Origin: Cladophialophora immunda
Taxonomy: Eukaryota; Ascomycota; Eurotiomycetes; Chaetothyriales; Herpotrichiellaceae
Assembly (NCBI RefSeq): GCF_000835495.1
Contig: NW_015622543.1
Span: 5,258,619 to 5,322,618, forward strand
DNA: 64,000 nt
Direction of reading: 5' to 3'
The translations under genes and the position numbers were made by a program. Numbering within the stretch: the first letter of the stretch is position 1; every line of letters begins with the position of its first letter. Shown in pieces: positions 11,634 to 23,101 of this stretch. The notes under the pieces were generated by a model, which did no database searches, had not been told where the DNA came from, and was given only the letters and a program-made list of their open reading frames with translations.

Positions 11634-13203
11634 ATGGAATCAGAAGGACGGCGTGAGCCTCCAAAACCACCAGTCAAGATTGTGAGTTTGCTCCGAGTGG
11701 CCCGTGTACCCTGCATGTCTCTGACAAGACAAAGGTTGTCGCAGGAGCAAGTGGTCTTATAGGGAAGAGGCATTTGCAGCATGTGGTCGAGGAACCGGAA
11801 GCTGGTGAGTCTGCAAATACCCTGAGACATGAACGGAGTTGATAAACTTGGAGCAGAGCTTGTGGCAATCATGTAAGCCAACTCCTGCCGCACGTGTCAG
11901 TCAACAGTCCCCTAGCTTATAGTATTGACCAACATAGCGATCCCGATGTGGTCGGCTCTGAGCTTGCAAGTCAGCACCACTGCCCATGTTTTCGAGTGGT
12001 GCCTGACTTCCTGGCTTCGTTGGAAGCCGGAGAGATCTCGGCAGATGCAGTCATTCTGGCCACGCCGAACCATACGCACGCACCTTTGGCCACACAATTC
12101 GTGGTAGCAGGCCTAGCAGTACTGGTCGAGAAGCCATTCACCGCAACGGGTGCTGAAGGACGCGCTCTCTTGAAGGCCCGCAGCGAGGCTCCTTTGGGGA
12201 AGGCTGTCATCATGGTCGGTCATCACCGAAGGCATAACCCTTACACCATCGCTGTCAAAAAGGCAATCGATGAAGGGCGCCTCGGGAGAATTGTTGCCAT
12301 CAATGGAGGTAAAATTATGCATCTCCAAAACCGGAGCCAGGTCTCTTTAAGATGTCGTTACTGATCAACCAATAGTATGGGCAATGCGCAAGCCACCCGA
12401 ATACTTTGCCGTCGACTGGCGGCGACAACTAGGCTCGGGAGGAGTTGTATGAAGTCTCTAAGAATTGAAAAGGCACTCTGACACTTACGCGTTATGTTGA
12501 CGAGCATGCAGGTCTTGAACAACGCAATCCACGAAATCGACATCCTTCAATACCTGCTGGGCGATATCGTTGAGGTCTATGCCGTTGAAGGCGTCAAAGA
12601 GAGAACTCACCCGGTGGATGAGACGGTCCTTACTACTATGAAATTTGCCAGTGGCGCGGTGGGATCCTTCTTGTTCTCCGAGTAGGGAATCTTCCTCACT
12701 CCCCAGCTGGAACCTGATGGCTAACCTGTTGGTCGTCGAACAGCACTGCAACGTCGCCGCATGCTTGGGAAGCCGCGACCGGGGAGAACCCTCACATCCC
12801 CGCCGCCGGCGAGACATGCCTCACGATCTTTGGCACGAAAGGATCAGTAGGAATTCCTGCACTGTATGTTTGCGTCCTTGGTTACGAAACATGCTAGTTG
12901 TGTTTTCTGAGACAGAATTACTGAACCTTGCTAAACCATATCTCAAGGACACGATTCCACCAGGACGACCGTACGTCTCAAGAGCAGAACTGGTCTTTTC
13001 CATTATCAAGAGACGACACACTGAAAGAGCAGATTGATGACACTCCGCCCTTGTCCCGCCAGCTGAGACAGCTCATCGCCGCAGTGCGTGGTGAGGCAGA
13101 ACCGAACTGTCCTGCCGAAGACGGGTTGCGCGCGGTCATGGTGGTCGAGGCGATATTGAAGAGTCTCGCGAGGCGCGAACCGGTGATTGTTGAGCAGGTG
13201 TAG
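11634..13203 (+). CDS. Gfo/Idh/MocA family NAD(P)-dependent oxidoreductase
   Basis: Sugar or inositol-type dehydrogenase; substrate cannot be told from sequence. Eight-exon model: 11634-11681, 11735-11804, 11854-11872, 11923-12308, 12376-12446, 12512-12681, 12744-12863, 12948-13203; 379 aa. Exon 3 is a 19-nt microexon (a second acceptor 3 nt downstream, at 11857, is also possible). The Rossmann fold starts at residue 17 (GASGLIG), with ATPNHTH and the family EKPF motif in exon 4. The C-terminal domain follows (LNNAIHEIDILQYLLG), then the S..A..WEAATGENPHIP segment typical of fungal members. Exon joins were chosen by keeping these motifs in frame. The last acceptor (CTCAAG at 12947) is the weakest call, but the alternative at 12915 gives an immediate stop. 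Confidence 0.85.
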
Positions 13204-13837
13204 ACCTCTCTCTGAGATTACTCGAACGGTGCGACGCAGGGATCCGTGGCGGAAATACGAAACTCAATCCTAGAGACGCTAAGAGAAAGACAGAGATGAG
13301 ACCCCGCGGATATAGTGAAGGCTCAAATAGAAACCCACCTATACGATCTCCTCGCAGACGGACTACGTCAATCGGCCCTCGCGGAGAGTTCAGTTCAAAG
13401 TTCGATGCTCCTCATTTTGCGGGACACCGAGGTACTGAAACCAAGCCTCGTCACCAGCGCAAGGAACAAGGCTGTCCACGTTATATAGCCAAAGTTAATG
13501 TGGTGGATTATCTCGATGCGGGACCTCAACGTCCCGCATTTTCCCACTTTCCCTCCCAGCTTGCATGGAAGGACACCATGTAAGGCACCCGCCTCGCCGC
13601 TTCCTAGAACAGGCCCGCGTTGCGAGGGTGCAGAAGAAGAAGCTGTACTATTCGTGTAACATGTAGGATCTGCCCCGGCATCTCCTTGCATACATAGAAC
13701 GGGGTTATATAACCGGAGGGAAAGCCCTCGACTGGTTCAGCGTAGAACAGTACTCTCTGGTCTCTTATGAAAAGCAACTCTTTTCGCCCTGTAAGAAGTC
13801 CTACACGCGGAAATACGAGAGAAAACGATAAACGAAA
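13204..13837. other. intergenic, promoter of the amidohydrolase
   Basis: 634 bases between two genes on the plus strand; no coding potential or repeat was noticed. It should contain the upstream region of the amidohydrolase gene. Confidence 0.5.
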
Positions 13838-14950
13838 ATGGAGAAAATAGATGTCCACGCCCATGCCATTCCTCCGTCCTATCGCGCCCGCCTCGTCGCG
13901 CACAACCACGAGCGCCCGGACGGCATGCCGTACATACCGGCCTGGAGCCCCTCTTCGCACCTCTCGTTCATGGAGAGGATGGGCATTTCCACGTCCATAC
14001 TGAGCATTACTTCGCCAGGGACGTATTTGGTTCAGGGCGACGACGACCTGAACCGCAAGATCACGCGCGAAGCCAACGACGACCTGGCGGGGATCTGCAG
14101 GGAGAACCCGGACAAGTTCAGGTTCTTCGCGAGTCTGCCGCTGCCGGATGTGGAGGGGACGCTGGCTGAAATCGATCGCGTCCTCGATCAGAATGACAAG
14201 TCGAGTGAGCAGACGGGGCTCGCGAAGGGTAGGATGTGCGTCGGATTCGTCATTCTGTCCAATGCCGCTGGGATTTACCCTGGAGACAAGTCTCTTGCGC
14301 CGGTATGGGACAAGCTGAATCAGCGTAAAGCGGTCGTCTTCGTCCATCCAACCAGTTGTCATTTATGCCCGTCTTCTGCCTCTGCAGGCCATGAGGAAGC
14401 GCAAGCAGCGTCTGTACCAGCAACTTCACCAAACGGCGGCAGAGCAGTCCCTTCATACCACCCGATCCCTGTCTTCCCAAATCCGATGTTGGAATTCCCC
14501 TTCGACACGACGAGGGCGATTGTATCCCTAATCCTCAACGGCACAATTCAACGGAATCCAGATATTCGAATCATAATCCCCCATGCTGGTGCCGTGCTCC
14601 CACCCTTGATTGCACGCTTTGCGGCTGTGTCCTCATTCATGGTCCAAGTGGCCTCGGCTACGGGGCGAGATGCCGGTGTCATCGCGGTTTCCGAACAGGA
14701 GGTCAAGGACATCTTTGCGCGCCAGTGCTACTTTGACCTTTCTGGCACGCCGTATCCGGACCACTTGAAGATGTTGCTGCTGGTGATGCCAGATGCCCAA
14801 CGCATACTGTACGGAACGGACTATCCGTTCACCCCTGGCGATGCACTTGTCGCAGCGAGGGCAGTCCTGGACGGTGCTTTATTGCAATTCTTTCCCGGAG
14901 ACAAGGCAGACAAGGTCATGAGGAAAAACGCCGAAGACGTCTTTGCGTAG
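13838..14950 (+). CDS. amidohydrolase-2 family decarboxylase (6-methylsalicylate decarboxylase-like)
   Basis: Metal-dependent TIM-barrel enzyme of the ACMSD superfamily, which decarboxylates aromatic or muconate-type acids. It is a single exon of 370 aa. Residues 4-10 give the metal-binding HxH (IDVHAHA). FVHPT (about residue 170) and IIPHAG (about residue 248) supply further metal ligands, and the C-terminal ILYGTDYPF carries the catalytic Asp. Phrases such as FFASLP, AVVFVHPT and PHAGAVLPPLIARFA resemble fungal 6-methylsalicylate decarboxylases more than vertebrate ACMSD. A low-complexity insertion of about 35 residues follows FVHPT. No polyketide synthase is present, so a role in patulin-like synthesis is not supported; a stand-alone aromatic-acid decarboxylase is the safer call. 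Confidence 0.85.
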   Translation: MEKIDVHAHAIPPSYRARLVAHNHERPDGMPYIPAWSPSSHLSFMERMGISTSILSITSPGTYLVQGDDDLNRKITREANDDLAGICRENPDKFRFFASLPLPDVEGTLAEIDRVLDQNDKSSEQTGLAKGRMCVGFVILSNAAGIYPGDKSLAPVWDKLNQRKAVVFVHPTSCHLCPSSASAGHEEAQAASVPATSPNGGRAVPSYHPIPVFPNPMLEFPFDTTRAIVSLILNGTIQRNPDIRIIIPHAGAVLPPLIARFAAVSSFMVQVASATGRDAGVIAVSEQEVKDIFARQCYFDLSGTPYPDHLKMLLLVMPDAQRILYGTDYPFTPGDALVAARAVLDGALLQFFPGDKADKVMRKNAEDVFA

Positions 14951-15317
14951 AATGTGTAAGAAATTAGAAAGCTAGGGACTCACCGTTAATGATGAAGAGC
15001 ACACCCCTTCCACAATCTGTATAGTGGATTCGGGCCTGGTTCAACGTCTTTGAGCTCGGACTAGCGGATGTTGTCGCGCGTTGTGGTTTTGCTTCTTTCG
15101 TGATATAGTAGAGCAAGCACGATATATTGGAACCTAAGCAACGAGTGTTGAAGGCTTCGCCAGTGTTTCGCAGTTTCCAAGCCTAACATTTAGATGAATA
15201 CCTTGTTTCCCATGCCCGGCATTGCATATGCATTTGGTCCAACTCGAGCAGGTCGTCCTCGATTCTGACGCTCCGTCTTGGTTGATCGTACATTCATCTC
15301 GTCGTCCAGGGTAGTTG
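14951..15317. other. intergenic between convergent genes
   Basis: 3' flanks of the amidohydrolase (plus) and the phosphatidylserine decarboxylase (minus). No gene or clear terminator structure seen. Confidence 0.5.
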
Positions 15318-18300
15318 TTATGAGACATTTGCCGGATGCAGTGAGCTCATTGCATCGCCTGACTCTATGTCTGGAGGTGTTATACCATAGTTGTCCATGT
15401 CAGGCGCAATGCTGCCCTCAATTCGCCGCCTGGCTTCCTGCCTATCCTCCATGGTAATACTGCTCTCGTCTTTCTTCATATCCGGCCGGTGTGGCTCGAC
15501 GTTCGGCGAGTGTCCAATGGACATACCGGCACGGAGCTGAGGAGTAGAGCGTCAGTGACCGTCACACGTAGAATGCAATCTTGTGAAGGTAAAACCTACC
15601 AATGTCTCCAGAGCTCCAGTGCTGTTGTCGACCAGGTCTCCATCATACACCATTTTCCCCGGTTCGAAGAACAAGAGGATGGTGCTGCCGCCAAATTTGA
15701 AATATCCAAGCTCTTCAGCTCGTTTGACCCGCTCCCCTGGTTTCCGAGTAATAACGGTGGATCCGACCATCATGGCACCGATGCAGACGTACATGATCCT
15801 GCCGTGCGCAACAGAATCGATGGGTACCAACACCCTGATATTTTCGCCATAGACATCCAGTGCCGATCGTATGGCCATGGGATTGACCGTATAGTATTCA
15901 CCCTCGATAGCCTTCGGGGTTCCCAAGGTACCGTCGACAGGAATGTGGAAACGATGATAATCTTGAGGCGCAAGTCTGAAAATACCCATGCTGCCACCTT
16001 TGTATCGTTTCGCTTCCAATGGATACGCCTCGCCAAATAATTTCTCAAGCGAGTAATCTCTGCCTTTGACCCAGATTCGTGTCGCATCATCAATTGTATT
16101 GAACACAACGGACCGACAATCTGCGGGAGAGACGATAATTTCATGTCGGTCCGGTGCACTGCAAGGCCGAGCGTTTGGTTTCAAGGCTCGGTAGAAGAAT
16201 TCGTTGAAATTCCGGAAGTCGGAAGTTGGCAGCAGCACTTCCGACATGTCGAGCTGGTGGAAGGCAATAAATCCAGGAATTTGGGCCACCGAGGCTGGGT
16301 CATCAAACTTCTTGCCCTGTTTGATTGATAACGACCGTAGCATCTTTTTGATTCGTTTCTTTTCCATTTCGCCAGCGCCCAATCCTTTATAGAGCAAGCG
16401 GATGCCAATGCGAACGTATACAGACATTCGTTCTTCGTTGATCTGCCCCGTGATCCGGTCTTGAACAAGAATATTGGCGCTGTTAGCGCCCAGCTTATAG
16501 CCTCCGTAGCTGATCTTGGTGATGACCTTGGAGTACCACTTCCGCTGAGCTTGGCTTTGGGTCACGAAACCGCCCATCACCAGGTTGTTGACTTGTCTCC
16601 AGTCCGAGCTGGCACAAGTGGCAATGTGCGTTATAATGTCGGCCTCGGTGCGCTTGTTCAGTTTCGGCTGGTGGCATATTGGACACTCCCGGATCTCGAT
16701 TACGTGCTCTTCGTCTCCTTCATCCGCAAGGTCATTTCCGAGCAATTTCCCTTCCTCACCCGCAGCGCCAGTGGGTTCTTGTGTAATGCTTGGTACTTCA
16801 TCGTTGTTGCTAACCTTGGGGGGAATGATATCTTTGTGTGTCGAAAATATTTCGGCGCTCTTGATCTTCTCCAGTTGGGACTTCTTTTGGCTGCTCTTCT
16901 GCAATTGTTCCTCCAGACACATGACTGCTTGGTCAAAGGTCAAATCCACCTCCCCAACATCTTCGTTTTCGGCGGCAAATCTCCTGAAGAAGCTGTCAAT
17001 CGTTGATTCTTTCAGAGTCGAGCCTAGCGTATCAAGCATTGTGGTGAATTCGATCTTGCTGATCCGCTTACTGTCATCTGCGTCATACTGCTTCAACATT
17101 GCTCTCCAGAACTGTTGCCTCAGCGCCTTGTAGGACAGGTATCGCCCGCGAATGTGGAGCTCCGGACTATGCTTGTCTTCCCATCGTTCCTTGTTTTTCA
17201 ATTCCAATGGAATCACGTACGGGATCATGGTCGGGTCTTCTGCCGGCTGAGCTGGTAGGGGGTCAATGCCGGCGGGCAACTTCAAATTATTTCCGTTATT
17301 GTCGGACGGCATACTGGTAGGTGGTGGAGGCCGACTGGCGTCGTCACTACTCGTGCTGTTATTCGTGCTGGACAGCGATATCTGAGAGTCGTCTTTTTTC
17401 AACCCGGGTCTCGACATCTTTGTTAAACTATTGGCTGACGTGGTGCGTGACAAGGGTATGCGGAATCTGCCCTTTTGCTGCATTGCCGGCGAATATTCTG
17501 GTGGCTCGGGAAGGTCATAGAGACCAGTTTCTGGATCCTCCTTGGGAGCGGACTGGATCATTTTCTGCAGGGGGAATGATGTCGAAGCCACGAAATCGTT
17601 GCCCGACAAGCTGTCTCGATCAATCACGCTGAATGTGAAGGAGAAGCCAACCTCATTGCGTTTGACCTGAAAGACCATCTTCTCATTATAAACCGGGTTC
17701 AGATTATGCCGAACCACTTTTGTTCGGAGGATCTTGCGACCTAATGCAGTAACCACGAAGGGGTCCATATCGAAGGAAGTTCGGGTCATATTCCGTTCAG
17801 GTGGTAGATCGTTGATCTTGACAATCTCCAAGAAAATAATGCCATTGACATCATTGTCCTCTGAAAGGAAATTGTAAGCTCTTGCCGCAATCGATCGGCG
17901 ACGGAGACGTGCAAGTCGTTTCTTCTTGGCTTTCTTATCAGCAGTTTCCGGTTTCTGCGGGGATTCGGTCTCGGTGACGGATTCCTCTTGATCTTCGTCA
18001 AGCTCATCAAAGTCATCGTCTGCCGCTAGTTCATCTATATTGGAGGAGACACGGGACAATTCGTCGTCTTCTTCCTCAGCTCCGAGATATGCTTGGAACT
18101 TTTTCCGAATCTCATCCGGGCTAGCAGATGGATTCGCAGAGTCGACAAGAGAGAACTGCATGTACACCTCTCCAGACACGTTGCTCTGTTTCTTCGATGC
18201 TGGTCTCCGCGAGTTCAGCCTGTACCATTTAGGCTGGGTCTGTATCTGCCCATTGGGGAAGATATCCTCGATCGGGATATCAAACTCGCCCATATAATCT

Positions 18301-18803
18301 TTACCGAAGCGGTCTTTGTCCCAGCACATGCATTCAAGTAGGGGAACGCCTGTCAAAGGCATATCGAAGCATATCTTCCATTCCGGATTGAGAGTCTTTG
18401 CGATCGAGGGTGTAGACTGCTTCGCATTGCCGAGGGTAACCACAAGGTACTATGAAGATTGTTAAGGATACTCTGGCTTGCAAGGGAGGGGGTTACAAAC
18501 GTACAGGGTCGGAGGTGCCAGATCTGTCTTTTGGTGCCAGATTTCTCGCCTGCAGAGACGGTGAGCGGCTGCCTAAGTCGATTCCGACAGGAGGACAAAT
18601 ACCTTGATGACATAGACTTTGAGGATAAGTGGTTTTTGATCAACTAGGGCCACGGTGCTGTTGTTGTTACTCCCAAGTCCTGGGGGACTAGGCCGTCTGC
18701 TGCCATTTCCATTGCCCGCAGAACCACTCGCACCCTGATCTTTGTCCTTGTGTTTTATTCCTCCAAGTTGGCTCAGGCCTCGAGGAAGCGATATGTGCAC
18801 CAT
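15318..18803 (-). CDS. psd2: phosphatidylserine decarboxylase, C2-domain (PSD2) type
   Basis: Converts phosphatidylserine to phosphatidylethanolamine in the endosome/Golgi/vacuole system. Exons: 18803-18603, 18549-18505, 18449-15600, 15536-15318; 1104 aa, close to yeast Psd2. The first C2 domain is spread over exons 1-3 (LILKVYVIK, ARNLAPKDRSGTSDPY, LNPEW). A second C2 follows (GIIFLEIVKINDLPP...FVVTALGRK). There is one 12-residue EF-hand loop (DADDSKRISKIE). A C2H2-like ECPICHQP...H....C stretch precedes the catalytic domain. The catalytic domain has the DYHRFHIPVDG histidine and the FGGST self-cleavage site, where the Ser becomes the pyruvoyl group. The 15599-15537 intron restores ALETLLRAG across the junction. 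Intact. Confidence 0.95.
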
Positions 18804-20161
18804 GTTTGGTGTCGTTGAAGGAGGTCAGAATCGTCGGATGGTCACGGTGGTGCCGACGCCGTTTTGACCATGCGTAGGAGTCAGGCAATCGGGCAGTGGG
18901 ACTGAGGCTGAAACAGGTTCGATTGAAGCTGAAAGAGAAGGATTGAGGGGTTCGGGGGCGGACCCAAGTCGGAGGAATTACAGGGAGGGCGGATCTCGAA
19001 AGCAGCGTAACGGATTCTTGCTGAGACCAAGGAAATCTATAGGGTGAAATAGGAGGAACCGGCGAGGTGAAACCGGTTCGGGAACGTTGTAGATGCTGCT
19101 TGTGTCTGGCGCAGGTTGTGTCGGTGTGGCCACGTCGGCGACCCTTTTTGAGGGGGTTTGTTGAAGTAGTGGAGGGTGCGAAGAGGGATGCGCCAGGTGC
19201 GTCGTGGGTATGATGCCATAGTTTTCTCACTAGTAAGAAGGTACGAGGGGCAGCTCGGCAGCTCCTCCTGCGCTATCTCAGGGCTCAGGGCGCAGGCCAA
19301 AGGGTTCAGAGCAATGCATACGTATGCAACTCAACTAGCTTTCACCAACTCCCACATCGACGAATCGGCAGATTGGCGATCTCTCTTCAACAATCGAAGT
19401 TCTCGACCGTTGCTAGTTGGCATGAACCATGGAACCATCCTTCAGGAGGAAAGCTGATCATGCCCCTTCAAGGACCCCAATGTCCAGCCTCGCTCGCTCC
19501 ACCCTCTCCCAAGGCCTGCCAGGCACCAGATCCTTCCCGATCCCTCGATCATCCGCGTGTCGGGCCTGAAGAGTTGAAATATCTCGTTGAATGAGATCTG
19601 GCTTGTTTCCTCCCAGAGCCCATGGAAGGCAACATTGCCAGTATCTGACGAGGATCAGACGGCTCTCGTATATGCTCACAAGACTGATCGCATGAAGATG
19701 GTGCCAAAGAAGCACGAATCTCCGTTGGGTCCAATTACTGTCAGAAGATATTTGCATTGCTAGGCAGAGAAAAAGAGAGGATACCAGCGATACTCAATGC
19801 CGCTCAAAAGTGTGGATTATTCTGAAGCATGACGGAGAAACCACGAACTGACAGTCAACCCGCCCAAGGACGTCGAAGAAGAAATACGGCGTCAACCATA
19901 CCAAGTCCGCTTACTATTCAACATCTGCTGGCATTTGGAAAGAAAGACCTTCCACCCAGAAATCAAAGAGCCACCCATAGGGTATCAAGATACAACACAA
20001 AGTCATTCCCACGCATGGCTCAAAGTCCCCCTTGACTGACAGGACTCCGAACTTCCAGATACAATTTCAATTGACAGTCCGACGTCCAGCATAGAAGCAG
20101 TCTCCCGTGAAATGGGTTTCCTAGTTTTCTCGAGGGCGCGCCTCGTTCCTTGGCCTTCGGT
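18804..20161. other. intergenic, promoter of psd2
   Basis: About 1.36 kb upstream of psd2 and downstream of the next minus-strand gene. Several open frames exist but none shows a domain, a plausible start or splice support. I see no gene or repeat. Confidence 0.5.
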
Positions 20162-20884
20162 TCACCATCGTGTTCGTTTCCTTTTGTCGTTGCTTTGGTG
20201 CTTACGTGCCTTGGCTGGGTCGTTAGTCTTGTTCTTTGGAGTTGATCGAGTTGGTGTCGCCTCGGCCGGAACAGCGCCTTGCGAATCTTTCACTGCCTGC
20301 TCTAACGACTCAACAAATAGCTGCTTGACATGGCTGACCACCTCCTTAAATGACGATGCGGTCACTTCGCCGATGACCGCAACATCGACCTCGCGCTCCA
20401 CGTTCCATAACTCTTCGCAGTTCAGTGTCAGTTCTTGTTTGAGCCGGAAGCCGTTGATATATAGTTCAACCTCAGCATCCTCTAGATTCAGCCCTCCGCC
20501 TCTGGTGTTTGCGCTGGTAGGAGTTTGTTGCCGTGACAGGGTCGGGTCTGTACGAGGTCCCTGCACCGGGGGTACAACAAGCCGATGAGTCTTGTGGAGT
20601 GAGGCCAGTTTGCGCCCCCGATGCGCGCAGAAGGACAGACATGTCAAGGAAGACTGGGTGTCGGTGCTCCTGCGCAGGACTAGCATCACTGTGTCGTTTA
20701 TGCGACTGTTGCCTGGTTTGTCCTTGACATAGATAATGGTTCCAGGGGTGAGTCTTTCTTGGTAGCCACTGGCCCAAGTGATTCTCGAATCTCTGTCCGC
20801 ATTGCTCGTATCGGTGCTTTCAATGAAGTCGCCCAAGTCATGAAAGTGATTGGGCCGGACTGTGCGCCGCGTGCTAGAGAACAT
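20162..20884 (-). CDS. hypothetical protein, possible DUF6590-like core
   Basis: 240 aa from the first ATG at 20884; the frame stays open upstream to about 21046, and TATACATAG at 20917-20925 would be a good acceptor, so one more upstream exon is possible. The core reads PGTIIYVKD...TVMLVLRR...TCLSFCAHRG...THRLVV. That order (a GxVF-like strand, a variable strand, a CLxF strand, a terminal His) is reminiscent of the fungal DUF6590 fold, but the match is weak and made by eye. The C-terminal third is a helical stretch (SSFKEVVSHVKQLFVESLEQAV) ending in a basic tail (KRKRTRW) that could target the nucleus. Function unknown. Confidence 0.5.
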   Translation of the reverse strand: MFSSTRRTVRPNHFHDLGDFIESTDTSNADRDSRITWASGYQERLTPGTIIYVKDKPGNSRINDTVMLVLRRSTDTQSSLTCLSFCAHRGRKLASLHKTHRLVVPPVQGPRTDPTLSRQQTPTSANTRGGGLNLEDAEVELYINGFRLKQELTLNCEELWNVEREVDVAVIGEVTASSFKEVVSHVKQLFVESLEQAVKDSQGAVPAEATPTRSTPKNKTNDPAKARKHQSNDKRKRTRW

Positions 20885-21733
20885 CTGAAGTCGCTTAGTC
20901 TCTGGTGTGCTGGTACCTATGTATAGACAAAAATGAGAGCAGGGGATTGTTCTCTTGCACCAGCACGATATCGAGTGAGGCTGATGCTGTGTGAGATTCG
21001 TGGTCGATAGAGAATGACAGCGGATGGTTGGGCCACCAGGGGCCACGCCTTAAATAAGTGTGATACATACAATAGCTTCTCCTTGGGACTGTGCTCGTCA
21101 TGGCCCTTTGCTGCTTTGTTTTATAGTTTCTTGGGACATCGAGAGGTGTGTCTCTTGACAGGCAGCAATCCGAGTCCCACAGCCTTGCGAACCATTTCTC
21201 GTTGGGCGCCACATTGGGTTGGTTGCCTTTCCAAAATCCCCAAGCAGTCCGCTTATCTGCGGGCTGGTTACACGAGGGCGTTATCCGTCACATCCGCGTG
21301 CGAGTGACGCTCACTCACAAAGACGTCGCAACACGATGGTCCGTATTCTGTAAGGAGACTTCTGGAAGACAGGGAGGAGAAGCGGAGCGGGGTTGCCTTG
21401 TTGCTCGTATGTGGTAATCCTCATGACCGCGTGTCTCGCCAAAAGTCTTGCAGAAGTGCCATGATGTGGCTTGAACCTTCGGTATGGTGACCTGGGGTCA
21501 ATGCGGCTAAGTCCCTGGGAATTTCACTTCCTGACACGCTCAAGGGACTGAAGGACTTCGGCTACTGTCTTGGTCGACATGGGCCTTTTGCACATCCGCT
21601 GAGTCAACGCCGCTCTTCATTCATCGAGAGATTGACTTCCAACGAAACGAGGAATTCGAAGTCAGCGCAACGGTGGTGGTTGGAACCTTTGAAGAGTCCA
21701 TTCTTTTCGATTTCAGCTCCCACTGGTAGAACC
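20885..21733. other. intergenic, promoter of the hypothetical gene
   Basis: 849 bases between two minus-strand genes. It may hold a missed first exon of the hypothetical gene at 20162-20884. Otherwise nothing distinct. Confidence 0.45.
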
Positions 21734-23101
21734 CTAGGGCAAATACTCTCCAGCAGTCCGTTCGACTTTTTTGTTCTCTTTCAGAGTATCGACGTTCTCC
21801 TCCTGGATGCTTTTGACGACCAGATGGGCAGAGTCTTTCTCTTCCACCACGATCCCGCCTCCTCTTGCCCTCGACAGAAGCTCCGGACTCGCCTCTGTTC
21901 GCTTTCCCGTCTCTTTATTCCAAACCCAGCCTTCCTTTAGCCACATCCAAGTAAGGTACGCTCGTAGTTCCTTATCCAATGGAACCACCCTCTTCCACTC
22001 TGGCTCAAAAGTGTCAGTATCCTCCGCTCCCTCGCCATTCCAACTCTTGGCGACTCCTCTCAGCTGATCCCGGCAAAACATACGCCAACTATCATGAGAG
22101 TAGGGTCCAAGTCCAGGCAAGTGAGAAATCTCCCACGCCACACGGCCATCTTCGTCATCGAGGACTTCGTCTTGCTTGACGTCTCGTCCATCGCCCTTCG
22201 CCGGATAATTGTGCTTTTTATATCGCTTCCCACGCGAAGGCGGCCTCTCGAGCCAGACCTTTGCCATTGCAACACATTTCCTCGCCCGTTGATTCTGAAA
22301 TCCTAGGCCATAGATGATCGATGTAATGTCGCTAACTTCAGCGTTAGCAAGATCTATCGGCGTAGGGTAGCGTGACATGAGTTGATAAAAGACCGGCATT
22401 GCGCGCTCTCCAGGCGTCTTGTTCAAGAAAATGGTCGCGATCAGGAGACGAAATGGGTCATGCGCCAGTCTCTCTTGCATCAGGCCGAACTTTTCGTGGG
22501 AAAGAGGCGGGAATGGCAATGTAGCTAGGAATGTAGGTCGATGCTTGTGCACCTGGGGGAAGTAGGGCGACGTGGTTGATCTTCGTGGCTTCTTGGTCTC
22601 GATCTTCACTTCCCCAGTCATAGGACCACTCAAAGGGGACTGAGCATGTGGCAAGAATGGGTCAGGCCCAATATCATCTGGCACATCTGTGAGACTTGAA
22701 TCTGAGGAGAGGTCATCGAGGTTGAGTCCATAGTAGACCCGGCTTCTGGCGGGCGTTGCTGGCGGTGTGGCAATGACTGGAGCGCCCTCGAGGTCTGCAT
22801 CTAATGTCTTGTCGAGCATCTTGTCTTCCTCCTTCGAATTGTCGTCCTGCCGTTCGTCCTTGGACACCTCCTTGATGAAATGCCTGGAGACATAGGTCAC
22901 CTTGCGACGCGTACCTGCGGCTCTTCGCTTTTGAACTGTCTTTGCCGCTGGTCCAGCTTGAACATTTTCCCGCGAGCATTCATCGTCAGCAATCATGCCC
23001 AGATCATCGGTAGGAATGACTGGCAACTCGGCTTCTGAGAAAGGAGAAGGAGGTGGCGACAGCAACGTCAGACTAGAGGAGAATAGCGCCGCTGGGATCA
23101 T
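21734..23101 (-). CDS. HhH-GPD DNA glycosylase, MBD4-like
   Basis: Base-excision repair glycosylase resembling the catalytic domain of MBD4, which removes T or U mispaired with G, the product of 5-methylcytosine deamination. The ATG at 23101 gives 455 aa in one exon. The first about 190 residues are disordered, basic and acidic patches, with no methyl-CpG-binding domain visible. The HhH-GPD domain starts near DPFRLLIATIFLNKTPGERAMPVF, strongly MBD4-like. The hairpin and catalytic site are HLPGLGPYSHDSWRMFC, where the Asp of HDSW is the expected catalytic residue. A charged insertion of about 35 residues sits between the two halves. No FeS-cluster cysteines are seen, which argues against endonuclease III. 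The tail is lineage-specific. Confidence 0.88.
   Translation of the reverse strand: MIPAALFSSSLTLLSPPPSPFSEAELPVIPTDDLGMIADDECSRENVQAGPAAKTVQKRRAAGTRRKVTYVSRHFIKEVSKDERQDDNSKEEDKMLDKTLDADLEGAPVIATPPATPARSRVYYGLNLDDLSSDSSLTDVPDDIGPDPFLPHAQSPLSGPMTGEVKIETKKPRRSTTSPYFPQVHKHRPTFLATLPFPPLSHEKFGLMQERLAHDPFRLLIATIFLNKTPGERAMPVFYQLMSRYPTPIDLANAEVSDITSIIYGLGFQNQRARKCVAMAKVWLERPPSRGKRYKKHNYPAKGDGRDVKQDEVLDDEDGRVAWEISHLPGLGPYSHDSWRMFCRDQLRGVAKSWNGEGAEDTDTFEPEWKRVVPLDKELRAYLTWMWLKEGWVWNKETGKRTEASPELLSRARGGGIVVEEKDSAHLVVKSIQEENVDTLKENKKVERTAGEYLP

Noticed and set aside
13604..14362. 252-aa minus-strand open frame
   Set aside because: Antisense to the amidohydrolase; no family resemblance.
18688..19230. 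180-aa frame upstream of psd2
   Set aside because: Pro/Ser/Arg-rich, overlaps the psd2 first exon and leader in another frame, no domain.
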